Assembly: GCA_021904315.1 (NCBI GenBank)
Contig: CM038920.1
Location: 13,144,001-13,208,000, forward strand
From: Sphagnum magellanicum
Taxonomy: Eukaryota; Streptophyta; Sphagnopsida; Sphagnales; Sphagnaceae
Length of the DNA stretch: 64,000 nt
Direction: 5' to 3'
Shown here: in pieces, positions 33,596 through 45,500 of the stretch
Layout: every line of letters starts with the position of its first letter
How positions within the stretch are numbered: the first letter of the stretch is position 1
Made by a program: the position numbers and the translations under genes
Notes under the pieces: generated by a model
The model's database searches: none
What the model saw: the letters and a program-made list of their open reading frames with translations, nothing else
Told to the model about the DNA's origin: nothing

Positions 33596-36500
33596 ATGTC
33601 AGACATGGGAAAATGTGCGCTCTTGGAGCGATGGAAACAAATTGAAGAGTTGGATGTCCTGGAGGGAGATTCTGCTAATGATGATGATAACTTCAAGCAG
33701 TCCAAGGAGGATTGGTAATTTTGCTGTGGTAGCTTGAAAGATTGATGTGTGTGTGAACTTCATATTCTATTTGGGGACCTGTCTGAACACTGGATGGATT
33801 AATGGATCTGGTTTTTACCTGGCAGGTTTGCAGATGCATTTGCTTTCCTCCATAGATCACCCGAGACTCAACATTGCTGGTGTGCCAACAAGGATATTAT
33901 GCTTCCTCTTGTGGAGCCTTTCTACAACTTACCTGCTGATACCTCCCCTCGATCGGCTCTCCGCTTGCTATGGCAGCGTGTCTCTACAGAGCTTGGAAGG
34001 TGCACACGTTGTGTCATTCAACATCATAAGGCGAAGGAGTTCTATGGGTCTGAGTATGTTGAAGATGTTGTGGGGCCTCTTCTGGCTATTCTGCAGGTAA
34101 GTTCTTGTTCAAACGAATGAGCACCAGTGTTGCAACTTAAGTTGTTTCTTTGTAGTCTAAGTCTACTGTCAACCCACTTCAAGAATTCTGGGGAATTATC
34201 TTTGTTGAGGAAGAAGTGAAGGTTGCTCAAATCCAAACAGAGTGTGGCTTTCACTCTACTGCAAGTGTGATTGAATTGCTTGAGTGAATTTATGTGAGTG
34301 TTGGTGTTTTTATTTGTTCCAGTGGTTTGCTTAAAGGACATGTTCAGGGTGCAGGAGGCCCCAACCACTACCCTATATATAGGCCTCTATGTCTTTTAGG
34401 CATAGATGCTTGCATATACAGGGACATGCTAAAATGAAATAAAAGCTCTTTCCTTCAGAAGCTTGTTGCAGCTTGAATGAGGATACTGTTGACTTTTTTG
34501 ATTAGCAGTGTCTCTTGAGTGCTAGCCAACATCACGTCTGAGTCTTCCCATTGCTTCCGGAAAGGCAACAGAAACTCAGGACGCAGATTGTGTATGATGG
34601 TTTGCCCAAGTTTTTGGGAAGATTATTATATGCTTATCTACACCCACTGTTGGGAGCTGATGAACTCAATGGGTGGTCATGGCAGCTCGTCACTGCCGTT
34701 CGTGATGAAGGTGATGGTCTGTCACTTTGTGAGCAACTCTCACGAGGTTATGACTGCACTCATTGTCGTGTTACCTTTAATTGTTGTTGTGGAGATTTCT
34801 CTGCAACTTCATCGATCTTATCTTTTATTTGTTCCAGGCGCTGGATGAGGAGCGTGTGGCATCCCATTTGAATGATCTTCTGAAGAGAGTGCAGATGAAG
34901 ACATTCAACTCAGACACAGATTCTGCTGAAGTGATATGTGTACTGTTTGAGGTCAGACTTCTTGCACACCTCAAGTGTGTGTTTTCACTTTTTTTGGAAG
35001 CAGAGGACCAGTCATGCTGCTTGGGTTGCTGTGTAATGAATGTAGTGCACTATGTGCTGTGGGTCTGTATGGCTGCAGGTGCTCATGTTCCCATCCTTGC
35101 TAGAAGATGCAGAAGTCAATGAAGCTTTCAGGCCTTTCCTCCAGTATGTGGAAGCCACCCATGATCTCAGTTTGTCAGGGGGTCAACGCTATCCGGTAAA
35201 TAAATAGTCATGGTTGATCACAACATTACACAATCTCTGGGCCATCTTGAATTAGAAGTGTGCTTAGTTATAGTCTTTCAAAGAGGTTCTTTGAGTTTTC
35301 TGTGAGGACCTCACAGACAAGGACCAATAGCTATAGATTTTCTGCTGTGTTGGTTTTTTTTAGTTTATGGGGTTGGTCAAATCTACTAAACATTATCCCC
35401 AACTAACTATGAGTGGTTGTTGGTCTCTGTGCAGGGGGTTTACACTCTTCTTCTTCATGCCGACCAAAGTGTGCGCCGCATAGCCACTGGGCTTGTGAAG
35501 TTGCTAGATAATTTCAAGTACGGTTGAAGTTTGCAGAAAATCCTCAATGATTTCCCAAGTTGTTCCCCAAGTCAATTAAGAGCAGCTTCAAAGATGCATT
35601 GTTGCTGCTGTATAGCAGAAGTCTTTGTGTATTTGGATGCCTGATGAAAAGCATGCAGGTTTGAAAACCAGACAAAAGAGTGTCCTTTTCTCTCTGTTTT
35701 GTGCTACATCAGCAGCAGGGTCTTTGATAGACTCAATCCTGTGGATGTTGGACTGAGTATGATTTTGTAGCACACAGCTTGAATTGGTTGTTAGGTAGTA
35801 CATGACTAAGGTGTGTCTTCTGCAATTCATTTTGCTGACAGGAATGCACAAGATTTGGAGCCTATTCAACCCCTTTTGCAAAAAGTCATGCATTGCCTTG
35901 AGTATGACCAGTTTGATTGTGCAAAGCCAAAGGCTCCATTAGCTGCTGTGGGCCTCAAGCAGGATTCTCTTCCAGTATTGCTGAGCAGTGGTGGTGGGAA
36001 AGGAGGTCGACAAAGGGTTGGCCTCACACGTGAGGGAATCTGGCTGGGACTACCAACCATGTATTGTTTTGACTTCCAAATTTTACTTGAGAGGACAGAA
36101 ACACCAGAGACAGTGATGGAGTTTTAAAAAATTGCAAATGGGCCTTGCAGTAAAACCAGTGCGAGGAAGAATGCTTTGTTGCTTGTATAAGAATCACATA
36201 GGATAATACTCCTGCATTGGGTGGATGTTACGATTTGGAAGGTAGCAGTAGTGTGTGTTTTCATAGATGTCAAGGGTGCCAGTGACAATCTTTTTTTGTA
36301 AGGCTTGCAGTATGGTGATTGTTGGCAGTATGGTGATTGGTGTAGACTGGGCCGTCTTGAGTCCCCAGCATTGGAGGAAGGCCTTTTGGAGCGCTACCCA
36401 GTTTTTGTGAGCGTAGTTCTCAACCATGTTAGTGAGGCAACATCAGTTTTTTGGAATGCTCTCCGGTGCCTGCAGCTTCTTTTAGAAATTCTTGGTGAGC

Positions 36501-39500
36501 ATTATCTGTTCTTTCATTATGCTTCCTTCTTTTTGGCATGCTGTAGCTGGACTTTGTGTCTTTTTTTTGGGGGGGGGGGGGGGGGGGGGGTGGGGGGGGG
36601 CAAGGAATTTTGGTTGGTTTGCAGATGAGAAATAGGTACTGCTGGTCCGCATTTCCTGAGGAGTAATGTAAATGTAGGTTACATGATTGCAATAAGGGGC
36701 ACCAGGAAGTTTTGGCTACAATCTGAGATTTCTGTTGTGCTGAACAGGTTACAAGCTCTGGCTTCGAACCACATTTTCAGCTGGAGTTGTACGTAACACA
36801 CTTATCAGTCAGTGTTTTCACTCCAATCAGGAGCGAATGCATAACAGCATATTTGAGCAATTCCAGCCGTTTTTGCAGGTTGACATTTGGGACTATATCC
36901 TTTTCTTTCTGATATTTTTACTGTTCCCTTGACTATTCCTGTCTGTGTTGACCTTCATTGTTTGTGTCATCATTTTGATAACTCTATGTTAACATTGTAT
37001 GTACTCTTGGATGGGGGATCCAGTCATTAGAGGCCCTACAGGATGGGGAGTATGAAAGACAGCGCCGGCGACTGCTTTATTTCCTACTGCAGCAAGTACC
37101 AGGCAGCAAAAACTTCAGTTCTCTGATGAGCAAAAAAGCCCGCCAGGTTGGTCAGTCGGTTGATATGATGAGCCTTTTCAATTTGTTTTGACCTGGGTTT
37201 TATTGGCTGTTGCTAAAATCCTTCAGTAGGAAGCCAAATTCCTGTATTCCTTGGTTGTATGGTCAAATGGGTTGTTGAACCTGATGTACTATATATATCT
37301 AGCATGTTACATCATGCATCGGTGTGTGGAATGCTTGATGACTAGTGCATACTTTTCCATGTCAGATTGCTTTTTCAATAATTGGGCGTGGCTATACAAT
37401 GGATCCTCCTCTCCCACCCTTAGATTGTGCTCATGTCTGGTATGTACTTCACAAGTTTGCTATTTTCTTATCCAGTGCATTGTGGATGAAGATGAAGCTT
37501 TTGGGAAGGGAAAAGTAGTGGTTGGGGTGCTGAATCTAATTGTCTGATTGTGTTCAAGTACGTACAAGCCAAGGTCTTTCAGTTGGGTCCTATCAGTCTA
37601 TAGTTTCTTTCAGTGAATGTTCAGTAGTCAGGAGGTGGCATAGCGTAGTGATCAGTGAGACTATTGGCAGAAACTAAGGGTTTGAATTTTGGGAGAGTGT
37701 AACACTTACTTCCCAATGACTGATCTTGGGTTTGTGTGGCAGGGGTCCTCCTTTGGTTTCAACCCTGAAAGACATATCACTTCATCAATCACTGAGGCAG
37801 CCAGCAATTGAGCTCTTCCGATCTATACTAGTGGCAGATGCCTCAGCATTGGCAGCCTTGTTTGGAAAGTCTGGAGGGCAGAGATCAGCATGGACCCATC
37901 TGCTAGAGACAAGCCAGGATGACTATGATGAAACAGATTGTGAGACTGACCTTGTGGGAGATGCAAAAGATTGGGTATCTTTTCAGAAGGTTAGTGATGC
38001 AGTTGGAGAAAACAGTGAGAACTGGTCTTGTGTGCCTCTTTTATGGATGGAAGTTCTGGAAGGAGGTGTGCCACATCAATATCCACCAAGCTTTTGCAAG
38101 GCTGTCTTGTGGGCTGTTGCACAACTTGCAGTTGTTGATCTGCCAGCAGGTGATTGCATTTGTTTTCCGAAGATTTGCTTTTCTTGAGGAGACTTGCATT
38201 GTCTAGTAGGTAACTGATTAGCTGATGGAGAGTTCATGGGTTTATCTCCTAGACACCTCTCTGGGCAGGTAATTCAGTGGAAACCCTGTGCAGGTTTTGA
38301 CAGGTTTGGAGATGCAGCAGCTTTGCAGTGGGCAAAACCTCAAGGCTATGATGACAAAAAGGATGCTGATGCCTGCGTGAATGCTGTTCCAGCTGAACCA
38401 CATTACCTTAAGCTGGTTGGCACCTTCAAGAAGTATGTTTTGCAATAAAAATTAAAACCCAATGATGTCATCTACTTATGTAGATGAGGATTATTAGAAT
38501 GATGTACTTCACTGTCTACTTTTGTCTTTGGACTTACCAGACTGATTGGGTATTGGGTGCTGCTCAAAGGTGTGCAGATGGATATTTGGTTCAATTGCGG
38601 AACAGCAAGTGGGTTGATATGTGGTCATGGGAACCTGGGTTCGCAGAACCTATTCTGCTCTTGCTTCTGGATTCAAATTCTGTAAGTATGAGATCTACAG
38701 CAGTAAGTTCTTTTTTATGTTGATGATATGAGGGTTGGTCCCAGGGACCACTTTTAAAGGGGAAAAAACAATTGACAAAGTTACTTCCAACAACATTGAT
38801 TCTTTGCTTCATTGATGTGTTACTGTTTTTTGTATAAAAATGTGGCATGTGCCCTTTTGGTTATGGACAATGGGTGGGGTTGACAGATGTGGAAGCAGTT
38901 CAGTAGGGATGTACTCTGTAATTTTGCAAATGATACGTCACTGGAGCATGGCCTCGAGCTTCTTTGCAGCAACCATGTGTCTATTAAAGCTGTTAGACGT
39001 GCAGTGCTGCATGCTTCAAAAATGGTTCATTTGCCCTAAACCTAAACCCTAAACCCTAATAGGTTGATTGGTGGTTGAGTTTATTGGAGTTAGAGAGAGA
39101 AGGAACAGTTGGGTGCCCTGGGTTTGAGGCTAGAGAAGGTGTCATGAATCTGAGGATGATATTTGAAAAAACTGGGGACTTGGGCTTTTTTTTTCTTCAT
39201 ATCATGTAGGTTCTATGGCAACTGAATACATGATGTTTGTTTTGTTGTTTCTTTGTGGCAGTTGCTCACATGGCCAGTCCAAAAGTGTTCTCATGGCCTC
39301 ACTCAATTATTCTTTCTGGGCTGTAAACTGCTAACCCTGGGTCAACATGCATCAGAGGGTATCACTAGTTCTCAGGCATCACCACCACAAAAATCTGAAG
39401 ATGGGGGTTTTCTCAGGCAACCAGTCCTGAGCCAACAGTCCTCAGCAAGTCAGGAGGAGGACAATGCTGCTCGTTTGATACGCAGGAAACTTGATTGGGC

Positions 39501-42500
39501 ATATCAAAAGCTTCGTGACCAGGTCTCATGTACTCTGTGGCCACTTGTAGTCAAAGCAATTATGGAAAGCAAACAGCTCATAGAGGACAAGCAACAAGGG
39601 GTAAGGAACAATTTTCTTAAAACTAGAAATATGATGTAGTTGTGCCTCCTGCTCTTGCTGCTCTCCCTTTTGTGTCCCATACTGCATTTGTGTCCCTGTT
39701 TTACAAGTACAGCTGCAAAGACTTTCTTTGTATCTTGTATTCTTATACAACCAATGCCTTCATTTGTTCATCCTTGTGTTTGCAGTCCACATTTATACGC
39801 ATGCTTCAATTGTTACCATTGGTTTGCAAGCACGTGACTCCTTCTCTACGACGTCAGCTTTTTGGAGTTTCAAACCATCCACATTCTGCTCTGTCTCAGA
39901 CTGCAGGTGGTCTTCGGTGGTTTGATGATCTGATTCATCTAGGCAGCATTGCACCAAGAGCTGTCTACAGGTGGTGGAAAGAGGCAATCTTTACAATTAC
40001 TGGGGACTTGGTAGGATCTGGGTTTTGCTTTCCTCCAGAGCTGAATGATGTTCTTGGCAGGTTGCTTCACCCAGGTGACTTGCTTCTACTACTGAATTGC
40101 AACTGCCCAATTCATATATTTCCTAGTGCCCTGTCTTTTGTCTGACTGCCTCTTCTTTCATTTGTTTCGGAGCTACTCCAGCTTAAGGTTGGTGATGCAC
40201 AAACCACAGTCAAAGACTTTTGATTCAGTGAATCTTTTGTTGACAATTGCAGGATCTGCTCTGAATGATGAGGAAAGAATGCAGCTTGCGCCCATCTTGA
40301 AATCCTTGTCTGGGGTGAATATTGGGCATGGTATTTTAGACAATCTACCAATTCGAATACAACACAAAGATCCACTTTCTTCTGTAGAGATGGACGACGA
40401 TGTTGTGGAGCTACAGATGCCGAAACCCGAGATCATCAACTTAGATTCTGACAATGATGAGCATGATACACTACATGGATCAATGTCCAAGTTGGGTCTG
40501 CAAGGATCTGAGGTCAAAGCACTACAGATGTCCGATCATGTACATGCAACATATGAAACTCCAGATGATGCAAATACCCAGGACTTGTTTGGGACTCGTT
40601 TCCAAAGAGGGAGGGATGTCAATTCACTGGTCACTGAAATCAGCGGTCACAGTGTATCACCAGTAGAATTACAGGACAATGGCAATAAAGAAGATCATGA
40701 AGAAGATCAAGAGTTGGAGGAGGAAGATGGTGTGCCACTGGCATCTCTCTTCTCAAAGCCCAAGCCAGCACAAAAGCCCCATGTGCCTGCTCCTCATCAC
40801 TCTTATGCATCAGGTGCCCATTTGTGCTTCCACATTTCACACTGTGATCATCTTGGGAAAAGCAATTTTGGAGTGGTTCTTTCTTTGGGCTGGCAATATA
40901 TATATATATATACACACACACATATAAATTTTTTTGCTGACGGACCTTTGCCTGACAGGCCCTAGCAAGGTCACAACTCTAGACAGATTCTTACAGACAA
41001 AAGCCAGGTCAACCACTCGGCGTCCTGGTGCTGGGTCTCATGCTAAGGGAGAGAGGAGGCAAAGAGTACCAAGTGGCAGAAGTGGCTGGAAACCACAGCA
41101 GCTTCCAACTGCAAGTGGTACTAAGACTGGGAGCAAGCTTAATTCCTTGAGAGCAGAACATCGTGTGGACTTGGAACAGCGAGCTGCAGCAGAACCCATT
41201 GTTCGAAGTCAAGTGCGGGAGAGAGTCCTCAAGGAGTCTCTAGGCATTCCTAATCATACAACAGAGAAAGAAGGGCAGAAGATCCAAATAGTAAGTTCTT
41301 CTGTGGACTGTGTTATGTGTGGTATGATGTACACCTCTTTTGTTTTCTTATGGTCTCAGCCCCCTTCCGGACCTCTCTTGAAGACAAAACTGATGCTGCA
41401 TGTACATTGGGTTGTCCAGGTGATGCCAGGCAAGGACATACCAGAGAGGAGGTCCCCGGTTTTGATATCAGAGACTGACCCAATTCTGCAGGAGCTAGTC
41501 ATGGACGTGGATGCAGATCCATTAGCCAGGGCTTTAGACAGTGCACGAAGGCCAGTGTCTCTGAAGGATGGCAATGTGCCACAACGGCGCCAGATTATTA
41601 CACTAGGAATATCCGGAGAGCAAGTCCGTGTGGGTGGTTCTGTGCGTGTCCTTCCGAGGGCACCTCCTCCTAGATTGGATGAGTGGTTCCGTCGTATTCT
41701 CATAATGGACTTCTTTGCAGCCACTGGAGTCAGTGATTATTGCCCAGAAAGTGACCTTTCAGATCCGTTGGTCAAAGTTCCTCTCCGATTTGAGTCTTCA
41801 CAGAAATACATTGAGGTATTCCAGCCTTTGTTACTGGAAGAGTTTCAGGCTCAGTTGCAACGCTCGTATGGAGAACTTAGCCTGTCTGATGGAATGACAA
41901 CGGGTACTATGCGATTGATGTCACTGGAGCGTGTGGATGATTTCCAGCTGGGTCGGTTCATGGCAGAGGGAGGTGCAGATGGTGCTGCTCGAGCTTGCTC
42001 GGAAAATGATCTCTTGTTGTTGACAAGACAGCCATTATGCTTGGGTGAACCGCAAAGCTGTCATATGCTTGCCAAGGTGATAATTTCTCAATGTCCTCCC
42101 CACTCCCCAACTTTGTATTGGGCAATGTCTGATTGCTGCAGTTTTCAACCTTGTGTGGGGAACTTCCTTTTTTGAACAGGTGGATTGCCGGGAAAGAGAA
42201 CACAAGAGCCGTGCAACCATTTTGCTGCTAAAATTGTACTTACCCACCAGTAATGCTCGCTTAGTGAAGGCAAAACGGCTGCTTGTGGATCGCAGCAAGT
42301 GGCACATCTCCAGGATCATGTCACTGACCCCACAGCTGCGAGAGTTTCAAGCCCTCTCTGCAGTCGGAAACTTGCCCCTTTTGCCTACAATTCTGTGTAC
42401 AGAAGCAAGGGAAAATGATTCCACAGGAGGAAGTTGTGCTTTCGGCAAGCTCCAGGGTGGTGGTCACCCATCTGGTTTACAATGTCTCCCTGCAGCTCTC

Positions 42501-45500
42501 CAGTCTAGATTGAGACTAGATTTCAATGAGAGTCAAGTCAGTGCCATTGCTGCAGTTATTGGAAAGAGAGGACGTGCGGCTCTCGAGCATCAGCTTGCTT
42601 TAGTGCAAGGACCTCCAGGTGAGGACTAGATCTCCCTGGAACAATGCTCATATGGATTGGTCACCAATGTCCATCTATAACAATACCATGCTTTCATGTG
42701 TGAGAAGGTGGGTGCAAGAGTAAGGTGATGCCTTTCTTCAAGATTATAGATACCCTAAACCCTAAACCTAGAGTAATGTACCAGAGTCAACAAATTGCTT
42801 TCCTTGTTTTTTTTGTGATCTGTGTGCTGAATGGGAGGGATCAGGCACGGGTAAAACCCGCACAATTGTGGCAATTGTCAGCTCTCTTTTGACTGGTGGT
42901 CAGCAATCAACAAACCCATCCGGGAAGGAGAATCAATCCCGTCTAAACAAATCGATCAGCACATTTCCAAGACAACCACGCATGAAGGAATCAGCTGCAA
43001 TGACCCGAGCCTGGCAAGATGCAGCACTAGCAAGAGAGATAGGAGTAACTGGGAACAAGGGGGTTGGGGGATCAACTGATGTGCAATGGGGTGGGCCGCA
43101 CAAGCATAGGGTTCTGGTCTGTGCACAGTCCAATGCTGCTGTGGATGAGCTTGTTTCCCGCATGTGCAAAAATGGATTGTATGGTCCAGATGGAAACTTT
43201 TTCCGTCCCAACTTGGTGAGGGTTGGTAACATAAAAACAGTCCATCCGGAATCATTGCCTGTGTTCATTGATACACTCGTTGAGGAGCGGCTTGGAGCTG
43301 AGAAGCAGGGTGAGGCAGATGCACTGGAGGAAAAAACCCAAAAGCAATCAGCCATGCTACGTACAAAGCTGGAGGAAGTCATTGAAAACATTCAGGTGCA
43401 ATTTCTTTATCTTTTCCTTGTAGCCTTTCAGTTCTTTCTAAATAGACGAGATGTCTCCTCCTCAGAATTGAGGGGGTGCAGATGCAACAGAGAGAGAATC
43501 TGGAACAATCTTTAAAAATCATCACTTACCTCTAGCTACATGTGTGTAACTGCAGGTTTTGGAGGCACTCCATTCTCAGCGACGGAGAGGGGAGAAAGGG
43601 GAAGAATCTGGTGTCCAGGCAGAGGACAATACAACAACAACAAAAGAGATGGGGTCCTTAGATCCCATTTCACAATCGGAAGTGCTGAAACGAGCAGCAA
43701 GGATCATCAAAGAAGGGGAGACAGCCGTGCAAGCAAAACTCAACAGTCTTTTCCGTCAGCGTCGTGAGCTCTCTAATGAGCTGGCATCTGCAGAGAGAGA
43801 GCAGAAGAAACTATTTGAAGCAGGAAGGACAAAGAGGCAGGTGAGGTTCCCATCTCAAAGAGAAAAATGAATAGTACCCACTGTTTAATACTGTGGTCTA
43901 TCCATGGACCACTCGTTTCTATGGCTGCTTACCAGCACCAGTGCACCATGCAGAGAAAACAACTATTGCTTTATGTTTCTTGCTTGACTTAGGGGAGACT
44001 CGGTCTTTCTTTGGCTTAAAAAGAACAGTTTTTTGGCTTGCCCTGGTTTCCCTTAATTGTGGCTTTTCTGGAGATACTCATGGAAAGTAGTTATTGTTAT
44101 TATTGCTTGACTCTTATGTGCCAGGCAATTCGCAAGGCTATTATTCGGGAGGCAGATGTGGTTGTTACAACTCTAAGTGGCTGTGGAGGAGATATATATG
44201 CAATATGCATGGAAACCTTCAGGGAGAACAAGAAGTCACAGGGCGCCTCAGATGATGGGTTCTTCAGTGCAGTGGTTATTGATGAAGCTGGCCAGGTATG
44301 TCCTGCTGCAGTTAGTAGTTGTTCCAAGCTATATATCTATATTTCATGACCCATCATTCAATGTGTTTAAATGACTGGACTAAACCCTAAACCCTAAACC
44401 TGCTATTCAACTGCTTGGAGACATCGGGTGTTCTTGGAGTCATAGTTTTGGCATGGTGCAGGCATCTGATGCTTATAACTTTTCCTAGCCCTCAACCTGG
44501 CAAGTGTGCAGTCATTTTGGAGGACTTTTGATGGCTAAGATGTATTGCAGTTAATGCTATCTGACTGTAAATAATCAACCCATCAGATGCTATTGACTCC
44601 AGTCCCACATTTAAGGAGTGGGTTCTGGCAATCTGTGATGTTGATAGAAGGAAGTGGAGGCCACTTGTTTTTCTCATAGATGTGAACTGGAACTTGGGGA
44701 CATCATTTGTGATAGGAGTTGTTGACCATTATTTCTCAACTTGTCGTCTAATATTTGGGACTGATTCATGCTCTGGAAGGTTCGTTGTCTCAGGCTCTGG
44801 AACCAGCAACTCTTATCCCACTTCAGCTTCTAGCACATACGTATGCGAGATGTGTGATGGTATTGATCCTCTTTGCCTCCTCTGTCTTTTCTTTGTTTGC
44901 TTTAGAGTTGTCCTCGATCACTTTTCATAAGGTGCAAAAGTGATTTTGAAAGTGGATGTTATATGACTCTTAACTCATTATTGGACTATGTAGGTTGGAG
45001 ATCCAAAGCAGCTGCCAGCAACAGTGATCTCTCAAGTGGCATCCAAGATGGCTTATGAGTGCAGCATGTTTGAGCGACTCCAGCGTTCAGGCTACCCTGT
45101 TACGATGCTTAGCACACAGGTAATCACTTTAATGGCAGTGCAACATGTATCTTTTGGAGCAGCAGTCAAGAGGCACTTGTAGCATTGATCTAGATGCAGC
45201 ACAGTACCTTCAAACTTATTTTTTATGGTCTCCAATTCTTGTATCTGCAGTACCGAATGCACCCAGAGATTCGCCAGTTTCCATCAGCCTATTTCTACGA
45301 GAATAGGCTGGCAGATGGCCTTGCAGAAGGAAGTCGGGTTGCATCCTTCCACAAGGATTGGTGCTTTGGGCCATATGTCTTCTTTGATGTGGTTGATGGG
45401 TATCAACGGACCAAGGGCACCTCTGCTTCTCAGTCACTGTTCAATGAAGCTGAGGCAGAAGCTGCTCTTAGTATTTACAAAGCCCTACAACACAGGTATC

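Noticed and set aside
33376..33705. 109-codon minus-strand frame over SEN1 exon 1
   Set aside because: Antisense shadow of the coding exon, with no independent support.
34551..34871. 106-codon frame in the large SEN1 intron
   Set aside because: Homologous plant SEN1 proteins join the flanking exons directly (VGPLLAILQ to ALDEERV), so this is intron. The sequence matches the intronic repeat at 47.2 kb.
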